Source: Polaribacter sp. SA4-10 (GTDB taxonomy: Bacteria; Bacteroidota; Bacteroidia; Flavobacteriales; Flavobacteriaceae). Taken from it: a DNA stretch of 64,000 nucleotides. Of this stretch, positions 1 to 8,561 are shown piece after piece. The notes under the pieces were generated by a model, which had not been told where the DNA came from, searched no databases, and saw only the letters and a list, made by a program, of their open reading frames with translations. The translations under genes were made by a program, and so were the position numbers. Every line of letters begins with the position of its first letter. The first letter of the stretch is position 1. Location of the stretch: NCBI RefSeq assembly GCF_002163835.1, contig NZ_CP019331.1, positions 682,001-746,000 of the forward strand, in the 5' to 3' direction.

Positions 1-585
1 TTTAAAATATTCGCACTTTTTGTTGTTACATTTATTTTTGATGCAATACTTGCGTATTTAATAGAAAGTAATTTATATGAATTATCAAAAGGAATAAATT
101 CTCCAGATTTTGATTTGTCGTTGGCATTTCAGGCAGTCGCTTTTTGGGGAATTATTTTTGCTGGTTTTTTAGTTTATATTATTTGGGGTTTAGTATTTGA
201 TTTTCTTATGAAAGAGCATGCAGAAAAGGATAAAATTAACGTAGCATTAAATCAACGAAAAGCAAATATTAAAATTGAAAGGCAAGAAGTTGAAAAGTTA
301 GTTTCCAATACTCATGCAATTAAAGAATATTTAGAAAAATTAAAAGGCAAGGTTGAAGAATTGAAGAGATTAATAAACGGAATAATTATTCCTGTAAAGG
401 AGTATCAGCTTTACGCATCAGAATATATGCAAGGTTGGGTTACATCAATAAATCAAAATTTGCATGGTTCAGCTTTAAAAAAACAAGAATTAATCCATAG
501 TTGTAATGAAACTTATATGTTACACGCTGAGGAAGTAGGGTCTAATCAAGAAGTTCAAAACAAAATATTTTTATCAGAATCATAA
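1..585 (+). CDS. Membrane-anchored coiled-coil protein, 5' end cut by window edge
   Basis: The frame is open from base 1, so the true start lies outside the window and the visible part is about 194 residues. It begins in a hydrophobic stretch (FKIFALFVVTFIFDAILAYL). A second membrane segment lies around residues 43-70 (AFWGIIFAGFLVYIIWGLVF). A long Lys/Glu-rich helical region follows (KDKINVALNQRKANIKIERQ onward) that looks like a coiled coil projecting from the membrane. No catalytic motif is visible. The stop overlaps the start of the next lipoprotein gene as TAATG, which argues for translational coupling and shared function. I do not recognise the family. The starts available inside the window are TTG codons within the gene and are unlikely to be real. 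Confidence 0.7.
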   Translation, partial: FKIFALFVVTFIFDAILAYLIESNLYELSKGINSPDFDLSLAFQAVAFWGIIFAGFLVYIIWGLVFDFLMKEHAEKDKINVALNQRKANIKIERQEVEKLVSNTHAIKEYLEKLKGKVEELKRLINGIIIPVKEYQLYASEYMQGWVTSINQNLHGSALKKQELIHSCNETYMLHAEEVGSNQEVQNKIFLSES

Positions 586-1529
586 TGAAATTTTTAAAAA
601 CAAAAACATATTTGGTATTCGTAAGCTCAGTTATTATATTAATTTCTTGTAAAGCTGAGAAAGGTGAAGTAAAAAAAGAAATACAAGCACCAAAAAATAT
701 AGCCAATATTGGGTGTCCAGATTATCTGTTAAAAAATAAATATAATAATTTGAATATTAGTCTTTTACTTGATTTGTCTGATAGGATAAGTGATGAAAAA
801 TACTCGAACCAAACAATGTCATATTCAGATCGGGATTTAGGTTATATAGAAGTAATTTCTAAAAGCTTTATTCAACACATAGAGAAAAAAAGACTTGTTC
901 TAATGAATGACAAGATTCAACTTTATTTTGAGCCAGCACCTTTAGACGAGACGATAAATATAAAGTCTAAACAATTAAAAGAATATTTTGATAGAAATTT
1001 ATCTAAAAAAGTAATTGAACAAATGAAAGTTGATTATAATGTTCTTCCTAAAGAAATTTATAGTTTAGCCCAAAAAGATAATAAATATGTAGGTTCTGAT
1101 ATCTGGAGGTTTTTTAAAGATAAAGTTAAAAGATATTGCATAGAAGAATGTAATCGAAATATTTTAATAATTATAACAGATGGTTACGTGTATCACGAAG
1201 AAACCAAATTAAAAGAAGAAAATTTCACCTCATACATTACCCCCTCACAGTTAAGGAAATATGGCTTGAACAATAGTAAATGGAAAGAAATTATTGAAGA
1301 AAAAAAATTTGGATTTATTCAGGCTACAGATGGTTTAAATGATTTAGAAGTACTTGTACTAGGGGTTGAAAACCACGACAGAAAAAGAAATCCATATGGT
1401 AAAGATATAATTGAAAAATATTGGAAAGATTGGTTGGGAAATATGGGAGTTAAAAAGTTTGAAGTTTATGGAGCAGAACTACCAAGTAATATAGAGAGTT
1501 CTATTAAAGAATTTATTTTAAGTAATTAA
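585..1529 (+). CDS. Lipoprotein with vWA-like domain, function unknown
   Basis: 314 residues. A short signal ends in a lipobox-like ILISC with Cys22 as probable lipidation site, so the protein is probably tethered to an envelope membrane. The body resembles a von Willebrand factor A fold. A hydrophobic strand runs into LLLDLSDRIS, where Asp-Leu-Ser-Asp could be a degenerate MIDAS motif (canonical DxSxS). A later strand NILIIITDGY carries the Asp-Gly typical of vWA strand 4. The fold call is inference from these motifs. The start overlaps the preceding stop by one base and the next gene follows 9 bases downstream, so the three genes probably form one transcript. No enzymatic function can be assigned. 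Confidence 0.7.
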   Translation: MKFLKTKTYLVFVSSVIILISCKAEKGEVKKEIQAPKNIANIGCPDYLLKNKYNNLNISLLLDLSDRISDEKYSNQTMSYSDRDLGYIEVISKSFIQHIEKKRLVLMNDKIQLYFEPAPLDETINIKSKQLKEYFDRNLSKKVIEQMKVDYNVLPKEIYSLAQKDNKYVGSDIWRFFKDKVKRYCIEECNRNILIIITDGYVYHEETKLKEENFTSYITPSQLRKYGLNNSKWKEIIEEKKFGFIQATDGLNDLEVLVLGVENHDRKRNPYGKDIIEKYWKDWLGNMGVKKFEVYGAELPSNIESSIKEFILSN

Positions 1530-1538
1530 GTCTTCATT

Positions 1539-2342
1539 ATGAAATTATCATTTGTAGTTTTTTTTCTTTTTATCTCTTTTGCATGTAATAAGGGTAAGAA
1601 AAATGATAAAAATTCATTATCCAAAGAGTTGGTAACATATTATCCAACTTCTACAACCGGCGTGGTTATAAATCACAAATATTATTCACTTTCATATAGT
1701 GAAGAAGATGAACAAGCGGAATGGGTAGCCTATAAAATAATTAGTACTAAATTGAACAATATCAGTCGAACTAATAATTTTAAAGAAGATCCTTATGTTC
1801 AAACTGGTTCTTCTCAGGTTTATGATTATCAAGGCAGCGGCTATGACAGAGGTCATTTAGCACCGGCAAAAACAATGTCTCAAAATAAAAATTCGATGAG
1901 TGAAAGTTTTTATATGAGTAATATAAGTCCGCAAAACCCTGGATTTAATCGTGGTATATGGAAAAAGCTAGAAGAAAAAGTGCGCTATTGGGCTAGTATG
2001 AATGATTCGTTATTAGTAGTTACGGGTCCTATTCTACAAAGACCAATTGATATAATAGGTGATAATGATGTTACCGTACCCAGAGCATATTATAAAACAT
2101 TATTGAGTTTTAAAGGCAATAAAATTACAGGTATTGCATTTATAATGCCAAATCAAAAATCAGATAAAAGTATATATTCATTTGCTGTTTCAATAAATGA
2201 AGTAGAAGAAAGAACAGGAATTGATTTTTATCAAAAATTAGATAATACAATTCAAGTTAGAGCCGAAGCAAATGATAATTTAAAAATTTTCACGAGGTTA
2301 AATACTGGCCGAACTCACACAGGGGCTAAAAATAACAAATAA
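1539..2342 (+). CDS. DNA/RNA non-specific endonuclease (NUC1/EndoG family), exported
   Basis: 267 residues. The N-terminus is a lipoprotein-like signal (FISFAC, Cys16), so the enzyme probably acts outside the cytoplasm. The family signature DRGHLAPAK is at residues 103-111, with His106 as the general base. The metal-binding Asn helix is seen in SNISPQNPGFNRGIW about 30 residues later. NUC1 enzymes (Serratia nuclease, EndoG) cut single- and double-stranded DNA and RNA using a Mg-Asn cluster. Its place behind a membrane coiled-coil protein and a vWA lipoprotein suggests a coordinated envelope function, or nutrient nucleic-acid degradation. No obvious immunity protein is adjacent. Confidence 0.9.
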   Translation: MKLSFVVFFLFISFACNKGKKNDKNSLSKELVTYYPTSTTGVVINHKYYSLSYSEEDEQAEWVAYKIISTKLNNISRTNNFKEDPYVQTGSSQVYDYQGSGYDRGHLAPAKTMSQNKNSMSESFYMSNISPQNPGFNRGIWKKLEEKVRYWASMNDSLLVVTGPILQRPIDIIGDNDVTVPRAYYKTLLSFKGNKITGIAFIMPNQKSDKSIYSFAVSINEVEERTGIDFYQKLDNTIQVRAEANDNLKIFTRLNTGRTHTGAKNNK

Positions 2343-2412
2343 TTTTCCATAACAAAGAACTGAGCTAAAAAACAACGCTGTTCTTCATTAATTTTGTACA
2401 CTATTATGCTAG

Positions 2413-2437
2413 GCTTAATTTTAGAATTAAGCTTTTA
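2413..2437 (+). terminator. Probable rho-independent terminator of the nuclease operon
   Basis: An 8-bp perfect stem GCTTAATT / AATTAAGC with a TTAG loop is followed by TTTTA. It lies 70 bases after the nuclease stop codon. The stem is AT-rich, as is usual in this genome. Confidence 0.55.
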
Positions 2438-2582
2438 TTCTTAAATTTCATTTACTATTTAACCACAAGTACCAAAACAAAAGTTGCATCATACCGATGC
2501 CTTATACTAATTATGCTTTGGTCTTTTAATATCGAGTATCGTAATGAAGTATTCTAAAACCAAGCACTTTTCATAATGATTA

Positions 2583-2735
2583 TTTCATTGATAAATACTG
2601 AATCAAATTCAGCACAGATTTCAATAAAAATTTAGACTTCTTATCTTTTATTGAATTCTAACATGTCGGGTTGTAATTTAAGGTTGTATAAAGAGATTAC
2701 TTCAGTCGCTCCTCTTTCGCAATGACGTTTTTTTT
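2583..2735. repeat. Decayed copy of the dispersed palindromic repeat
   Basis: This stretch contains a near match to the repeat family seen near 52.5-53.7 kb and 61.9 kb: TACTGAATCAAATTCAGCAC followed by AGATTTCAATAAAAATTTAGAC, then a degenerate GAGATTACTTCAGTCGCTCC...TTTCGCAATGACG module. The rest of the gap between 2343 and 2853 shows only the terminator hairpin and no gene. Confidence 0.6.
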
Positions 2736-2853
2736 AAAAGGATTTCTTTCTAATAAATTGATTCTAAACCTACCTGATTAATGTCATAGCAGCCCTCCTA
2801 CTTTTCATTTAACTTTATTTGTTTGTCACTTACATTCTATAAAGGTTAACATA

Positions 2854-3489
2854 ATGGCTAAATCAATAAAGAAGCTACACAAGATCTTAGTAATACTACC
2901 TTTTGTGGGGCTATTTCTTTTTGTATGTTTTTATATTATTGCCAGCTTGCAATATACTGGAGGATCTTTTGTAGCACCAGACCATCTTAATTTCAGTTTA
3001 AAAAACAATTATTTATGTGATCTGTTAGAAACCTATCAAATTGATGGAACTCTAAACCAAGCACGTCTTTTTGCACGTATTGCCTTAGTAGTAATCTGTT
3101 TCAGTATTCTATTATTTTGGACTTTATTTATAAAGTTATTCCCAAGAAAAAGCAAGTTACAAGTGCTCATGCAAATTATGGGTATTCTTTCTATGTTGGT
3201 TTTGCTTTTTTTGGTTTCTGGAAATCATGATATAATTATTCGTATTGCTGGTTTTTTTGGAACCATAGCCCATTTAATTGCTTTATATGAACTCTATAAA
3301 ATAGGTTATTTTAAACTTACGCTCTTTGGTGTTTTCAGTTTCTTATTATTTTTAATGAACTACTTTTTGTATGAATTAGCGTTACTATTATACCTGCTAC
3401 CTATAATTCAAAAAATTACTTTTATTCTTTTTTTAAGTTGGTTTACGATTCTAAACAGTATAATTTATAGACATTTAAATACTATTTAG
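2854..3489 (+). CDS. DUF998-like integral membrane protein
   Basis: 211 residues with about six hydrophobic segments: roughly 10-30, 70-90, 103-122, 125-147, 152-176 and 180-203. An extracytoplasmic loop after the first segment carries the pattern YTGGSF...NYLCDLL, which resembles the YPGG...N..CDL region of DUF998 membrane proteins. The ATG is the first in frame and is preceded by a weak purine stretch (AAAGG). It stands alone between a repeat-containing gap and a helicase-like gene with its own promoter. The function of the family is unknown and the family call is moderate. Confidence 0.7.
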   Translation: MAKSIKKLHKILVILPFVGLFLFVCFYIIASLQYTGGSFVAPDHLNFSLKNNYLCDLLETYQIDGTLNQARLFARIALVVICFSILLFWTLFIKLFPRKSKLQVLMQIMGILSMLVLLFLVSGNHDIIIRIAGFFGTIAHLIALYELYKIGYFKLTLFGVFSFLLFLMNYFLYELALLLYLLPIIQKITFILFLSWFTILNSIIYRHLNTI

Positions 3490-3559
3490 ACGCTAATTTC
3501 CATAATTTTGTTGACTAAAAAAGGGGTAATAGAAAAAAATAAGTACGTGTATTTAGTTG

Positions 3560-3567
3560 TATATTTG
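3560..3567 (+). promoter_or_regulatory. Bacteroidota -7 promoter element (TATATTTG)
   Basis: TATATTTG matches TAnnTTTG exactly. It sits 35-42 bases before the ATG at 3602 and overlaps the upstream in-frame TTG at 3557. It therefore rules out that TTG and supports the ATG start. No clear -33 TTG was seen. Confidence 0.55.
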
Positions 3568-3601
3568 CCGCTCTTATATAAGAAAATTAGACGATACAGT
3601 T

Positions 3602-4228
3602 ATGTTAGTATTACCGATGCCTTTCAAAAAATTACATCCGCAAATAAAAGAGAAATTAGAAGATTTTGAAATTACAACACCTACTCCATTTCAAATAAAG
3701 AGTATTCCTGTAATAAAAAGTGGTGCTAATATCTATTGTACAGCTCCGGAAAATAGTGGAAAAACAACCACGTTAATATTAACTACCTTAAACAAGTTAA
3801 AGTGTGAGGAAGTTGGCACTGCGCCAAGAGCCCTCGTTCTTGTAAAGGATAATCAAACAGCATTAGAATTATATGATGCCTTTTATAAATATACCAGAAG
3901 TACTACTTTACGTGTTTATTTTGGTGATGAAAAGCAGCATATTGAATTGCTGAAATCAGAAATATTTGAAGGGATAGATATTTTGATTTCTACACCTAAA
4001 GTAGCCAGCAAATTACTTTTATTAGAAGGTTTAAATACCACGCAATTAAAGATTTTTAGTATTGATGATGCAGACTTTTTAACAAGAACAGCTTCTTCTG
4101 CAGATATAATGGCTATTACACAAAGTATTCATAAATGTCAGTTTGTGATTTATTCAGAAAAAATGCACCCAACGTTAAAACGTTTTGAGTCTTATTTTAT
4201 GCAATACGCTAAAACAGTTGCCCTTTAG
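3602..4228 (+). CDS. Single-domain DEAD-box-helicase-like protein
   Basis: About 208 residues. It corresponds only to the first RecA domain of a DEAD-box helicase. A Q-motif-like TPTPFQIKSIP is followed by a Walker A-like APENSGKTTT, a LISTPKV strand (motif Ib region) and a degenerate motif II SIDDADFL in place of DEAD. Motif III and the whole second RecA domain are missing. The family normally exceeds 350 residues, so unwinding activity is doubtful and ATP or RNA binding is more likely. The frame also opens at a TTG at 3557, but the promoter element lies on top of it. ATG 3602 is preferred, with 3617 (MPFKKLHP) as an alternative. Confidence 0.75.
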   Translation: MLVLPMPFKKLHPQIKEKLEDFEITTPTPFQIKSIPVIKSGANIYCTAPENSGKTTTLILTTLNKLKCEEVGTAPRALVLVKDNQTALELYDAFYKYTRSTTLRVYFGDEKQHIELLKSEIFEGIDILISTPKVASKLLLLEGLNTTQLKIFSIDDADFLTRTASSADIMAITQSIHKCQFVIYSEKMHPTLKRFESYFMQYAKTVAL

Positions 4229-4270
4229 ATACTATAATTTATAAAATTTTTTATAACTTCGTGTTTAATT

Positions 4271-4681
4271 ATGAAAAAAGTATTCCATAAAATAATGTCC
4301 TTAGTAATGGCTTTTGTAGTGTTATTCTCTACAATGTCGTTTGCTATAAATATGCATTATTGTGGCGATACTTTAGTAGAAACTGCCATTTTGCAGAAAG
4401 CAAAAGGATGTGGCATGGAAATGGAAAACTCTTCTACTAAAGACTGTGCTATTAAAAAAAAGAATTGCTGTAGTGATAGGCAATTAGTAGTGGATGGTCA
4501 AGACGAATTACAAGTACAGGTTCATCAAATTTCTTTTGAACAACAACTATTTATAGCTTCATTTTTATACTCTTACAATACCCTTTTTGAAGTTTTAGAA
4601 AATAGAGTTTCTTACGAAGAATATGACCCGCCCCTCGTTATTAGGCCAATCTTTAAACTTGACGAGACCTATTTAATTTAA
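4271..4681 (+). CDS. HYC_CC_PP family protein, first gene of the metal export operon
   Basis: 136 residues. A hydrophobic signal or membrane segment (MSLVMAFVVLFSTMSFAI) is followed by the family pattern: MHYCGDTLVE, a Cys pair region (CGMEM...DCAIKKKNCCSD) and a C-terminal Pro-Pro (YDPPLV). This HYC...CC...PP layout is a small Bacteroidota family commonly found directly upstream of CusA-type pumps. The Cys, His and Met residues suggest metal binding in the periplasm, possibly copper, but that is inference. It precedes the RND pump gene by 108 bases. A TAACTTCG element just upstream (about 4251) could serve as a weak -7 box. Confidence 0.8.
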   Translation: MKKVFHKIMSLVMAFVVLFSTMSFAINMHYCGDTLVETAILQKAKGCGMEMENSSTKDCAIKKKNCCSDRQLVVDGQDELQVQVHQISFEQQLFIASFLYSYNTLFEVLENRVSYEEYDPPLVIRPIFKLDETYLI

Positions 4682-4789
4682 TTTTTAAACAATAGACTTT
4701 TTTATCCAGTGAATGTATTTCATATGGATAATTTCTTGTATTCGGTGTTTTTTGAACATCAATGTCTAACTGTTTAATTATCAAAGCTA

Positions 4790-7700
4790 ATGCTAAATAG
4801 AAGCATCAAATTTTTAATAGAAAATAAACTCGTTGCAGTTTTAATGCTTATTCTTTTTGTAGGATGGGGAACTATCAACGCACCTTTTAATTGGGATACT
4901 GGTTTTTTACCAAGCAATCCTGTATCCGTAGATGCGATTCCTGATATAGGAGAAAATCAACAAATTATTTTCACCAAATGGGAGGGTCGTTCTCCACAAG
5001 ATATTGAAGACCAAATTACATACCCTTTAACCACTTCACTATTAGGAATTCCCGGTGTTAAAACGATTCGTAGTTCATCTATGTTTGGTTTTTCAAGTAT
5101 CTATCTCATTTTTGAAGAAGACATTGAGTTTTATTGGAGCAGAAGTCGAATATTAGAAAAACTAAACTCATTACCAAACGGCTTACTACCAGAAGAAGTG
5201 AATCCTGCTTTAGGTCCAGATGCCACAGGATTAGGCCAAATATTCTGGTACACGTTGGAAGGTCGTGATGAAAACGGAAATGTAACGGGCGGTTGGGATT
5301 TACAAGAACTAAGAAGTATACAAGATTACTATGTAAAATATGCTTTGTCATCTGCAAGCGGTGTATCTGAAGTAGCTTCTATTGGCGGGTATGTTAAAGA
5401 ATATCAAGTAGATGTGAACCCAGAGTTAATGCGTCAATACAACATCAGTTTACAGCAAGTTGTAAAAGCTGTTAAAGAAAGTAATAAAGATATTGGCGCA
5501 CAAACCTTAGAAATTAACCAAGCTGAATACTTAGTGCGTGGTTTAGGGTATGTAAAATCTATTGAAGATATAGAAAATGCAGTCGTTACTTCTGAAGAGT
5601 ACACGTCCATTAGAATTAAAGATATTGGTAAAGTATCCTTAGGTCCTGCAGCACGTCGTGGAATTTTAGATAAAGAAGGTGCTGAAGTTGTTGGCGCTGT
5701 TGTGGTGGCTCGTTATGGAGCAAACCCAATGGAAGTTATCAATAATGTAAAAGGCAAGATTAGCCAATTAAGTGCAGGTTTACCTACTAAGGTATTAAAG
5801 GATGGCAGCACATCACAAGTTACCATTGTTCCTTTTTATGATAGATCAGAATTAATTCAAGAAACACTAGGCACGCTCAACGAAGCTTTAACCTTAGAGA
5901 TTTTGATTACCCTTTTGGTCATTATTGTTATGGTATTTAATTTAAGAGCTTCCATTTTAATATCAGGCTTATTACCAGTAGCTATTTTAATGGTATTTGT
6001 AGCGATGAAATTATTTGGTGTAGATGCTAATATTGTAGCGCTATCAGGAATTGCAATTGCTATTGGAACCATGGTTGATGTTGGTGTTATTCTATCGGAA
6101 AACATCATAAGACATATAGATGAAGATACCGAAAGCTTACCAATAAATACAGTTGTTTATAATGCAACAACAGAAGTTTCTGGAGCAATTGTTACAGCAG
6201 TAGCAACAACCATTATCAGTTTTCTGCCAGTATTTACAATGATTGGTGCTGAAGGAAAACTATTTAGACCCTTAGCTTTTACGAAGACTTTTGCGCTAAT
6301 TGCGGCACTGATAATCGCATTATTTTTAATACCACCATTTGCTGCAGCGATCTTTAAAAAAGTAACTATTAGAAAAACAACAAGCTATCTTTTAAATAGT
6401 ATGCTTATAATTCTAGGACTTATTATAATGATTTCTGGGTATTGGATTGGGGTTTTATTAATCGGTTATGGTTGTGTTGCGCTGTGGTTTTTAAAGGTCA
6501 AAGTGGATTCCTATAATTTTTCACTTTTCAACGTTCCCTTTTCACTTAATAAGAATCTTATTAACATTATAATTTCAGTATTCGCTATTGTTTTTCTTTT
6601 AGCGGAGTATTGGAGACCTTTAGGAGTTGATAAAAGTATCTTCTTTAATCTGTTGTTTGTAGGTGTTATTTGTTTTGGGTTGTTAGGTGTTTTTATGTTG
6701 TTCCAAAAATTTTATAAACCTATTTTAAATTGGGCATTGCATAACCGGTTATTGTTTTTAACGATACCTACTACCCTAGTTGTTTTTGGTTTTTATATTC
6801 TAAAAAATACAGGAAAAGAATTTATGCCATCCTTAAATGAAGGTTCATTTCTTCTAATGCCTACTTCTATGCCTCATGCTGGTGTAGAAGAAAATAAACG
6901 GGTATTACAACAGCTGGATATGGCTGTAGCGAGTATTCCTGAAATTGAAACGGTAGTTGGTAAAGCGGGTAGAACAGAATCGCCTTTAGATCCTGCACCA
7001 CTATCTATGTATGAAAACATGATTCAGTACAAACCTGAATATATGTTAAATGCACATCGAGAGCGTCAACGTTATAAAGTGAATACTGATGGTTTATTTG
7101 AATTGAAAGATGGGCGCTTTATTGCAAATCCAAATTCCTCTAAAAATATTGTACTAACTAAAGTGCATCGTTCTCAATTAATAGAAGACAACGAGGGTAA
7201 GTTCTACCGCAATTGGCGACCAAAAATTAATTCTCCAAACGATATTTGGAATGAGATCGTAAGCGTTACTAAATTACCAGGAGTTACTTCTGCACCAAAA
7301 CTACAACCTATTGAAACACGATTAGTGATGCTGCAAACAGGTATGCGAGCACCAATGGGAATTAAAGTAAAAGGACAAGATTTAAAAGAAATTGAAGCTT
7401 TTGGTGTGCAGTTAGAAACTATCTTAAAACAATCTGAAGGCGTTAAAGTTGAAGCTGTTTTTGCAGACCGAATTGTTGGTAAACCGTATTTATTAATAGA
7501 TATTGATAGAGAAAAAATTGCCAGATATGGTATTTCTATACAAGATGTACAAGATGTACTAAAAGTAGCTGTTGGTGGTATGGTTTTAACCCAAACCGTA
7601 GAAGGAAGAGAACGTTATGGAATTCGTGTACGTTACCCACGAGAATTACGTGGTAATCCAGCCGATTTAAAAAGTATTTATGTACCTGTTTCAAAAGGAA

Positions 7701-8545
7701 ATCCTGTTCCACTGAGTGAATTGGCAACTATTCGTTACGAAAAAGGTCCGCAAGTCATTAAAAGTGAAGACACCTTTTTAGTAGGCTATGTACTTTTTGA
7801 TAAATTGGATGGTTTTGCAGAAGTAAATGTGGTTGAAAGTGCGCAAGCACTTATTCAGCAAAAAATCGACTCAGGACAATTAGTGGTTCCAAAAGGAATT
7901 AATTATCAATTTACAGGAACCTACGAAAATCAATTGCGTGCAGAAAAAACCTTATCTGTAGTAGTTCCTTTAGCACTGCTTATTATCTTTTTAATTCTGT
8001 ATTTCCAATTTCGTTCCGTTTCAACATCATTAATGATATTTACGGGTATTACAGTTGCGTTTGCTGGTGGTTTTATAATGATCTGGTTATATGGTCAAGA
8101 ATGGTTTATGAATTTTAACCTGTTTGGAGAAAATTTAAGAGTGCTATTTAATATGAAGACCATTAATTTAAGTGTGGCAGTTTGGGTTGGTTTTATAGCC
8201 TTATTTGGCATTGCAACAGATGATGGTGTGGTGATGGCCACTTATTTAACACAAACTTTTGAAAAAGAAACACCTTCTGATAAAAAAGGAATCCGTTTGG
8301 CAACATTAGAAGCTGCAGGAAAACGTATTAGACCTTGTTTAATGACAACCGTTACAACCGTTTTAGCACTACTTCCAGTATTAACATCTACAGGAAGAGG
8401 TAGTGATATCATGATCCCTATGGCGATTCCAATTTTTGGAGGAATGATTATAGATATCACCTCCTATTTTATTGTCCCGGTTTTATTTAGCTGGAGAGAA
8501 GAATTTATTTTAAAAAGAATAAAGAAAAAAGAGAATGGAATATAG
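4790..8545 (+). CDS. cusA: CusA/CzcA-family heavy-metal efflux RND transporter
   Basis: 1251 residues. This is the proton-driven inner-membrane pump of a tripartite metal efflux system. Recognisable regions are the N-terminal first membrane helix, an HME-RND porter domain beginning VDAIPDIGENQQI, the TMS4 region GIAIAIGTMVDVGVILSENI with acidic relay residues, and the second porter half with MPSLNEGSFLLMPTSMPHAG, TESPLDPAPLSMYENM and RAPMGIKVKG. The closing helices contain FGIATDDGVVMATYL. The Met-rich porter loops favour Cu(I)/Ag(I) over Zn/Co/Cd, though not decisively. It is about 200 residues longer than E. coli CusA because of extra hydrophobic segments after TMS6 (about residues 525-645), which is common in Bacteroidota homologues. 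Confidence 0.93.
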   Translation: MLNRSIKFLIENKLVAVLMLILFVGWGTINAPFNWDTGFLPSNPVSVDAIPDIGENQQIIFTKWEGRSPQDIEDQITYPLTTSLLGIPGVKTIRSSSMFGFSSIYLIFEEDIEFYWSRSRILEKLNSLPNGLLPEEVNPALGPDATGLGQIFWYTLEGRDENGNVTGGWDLQELRSIQDYYVKYALSSASGVSEVASIGGYVKEYQVDVNPELMRQYNISLQQVVKAVKESNKDIGAQTLEINQAEYLVRGLGYVKSIEDIENAVVTSEEYTSIRIKDIGKVSLGPAARRGILDKEGAEVVGAVVVARYGANPMEVINNVKGKISQLSAGLPTKVLKDGSTSQVTIVPFYDRSELIQETLGTLNEALTLEILITLLVIIVMVFNLRASILISGLLPVAILMVFVAMKLFGVDANIVALSGIAIAIGTMVDVGVILSENIIRHIDEDTESLPINTVVYNATTEVSGAIVTAVATTIISFLPVFTMIGAEGKLFRPLAFTKTFALIAALIIALFLIPPFAAAIFKKVTIRKTTSYLLNSMLIILGLIIMISGYWIGVLLIGYGCVALWFLKVKVDSYNFSLFNVPFSLNKNLINIIISVFAIVFLLAEYWRPLGVDKSIFFNLLFVGVICFGLLGVFMLFQKFYKPILNWALHNRLLFLTIPTTLVVFGFYILKNTGKEFMPSLNEGSFLLMPTSMPHAGVEENKRVLQQLDMAVASIPEIETVVGKAGRTESPLDPAPLSMYENMIQYKPEYMLNAHRERQRYKVNTDGLFELKDGRFIANPNSSKNIVLTKVHRSQLIEDNEGKFYRNWRPKINSPNDIWNEIVSVTKLPGVTSAPKLQPIETRLVMLQTGMRAPMGIKVKGQDLKEIEAFGVQLETILKQSEGVKVEAVFADRIVGKPYLLIDIDREKIARYGISIQDVQDVLKVAVGGMVLTQTVEGRERYGIRVRYPRELRGNPADLKSIYVPVSKGNPVPLSELATIRYEKGPQVIKSEDTFLVGYVLFDKLDGFAEVNVVESAQALIQQKIDSGQLVVPKGINYQFTGTYENQLRAEKTLSVVVPLALLIIFLILYFQFRSVSTSLMIFTGITVAFAGGFIMIWLYGQEWFMNFNLFGENLRVLFNMKTINLSVAVWVGFIALFGIATDDGVVMATYLTQTFEKETPSDKKGIRLATLEAAGKRIRPCLMTTVTTVLALLPVLTSTGRGSDIMIPMAIPIFGGMIIDITSYFIVPVLFSWREEFILKRIKKKENGI

Positions 8546-8561
8546 ATTAATAATTAGCACC

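Noticed and set aside
3557..3601. Upstream TTG start for the DEAD-box-like gene
   Set aside because: The TATATTTG promoter box lies on top of it, so this stretch is probably not in the mRNA.
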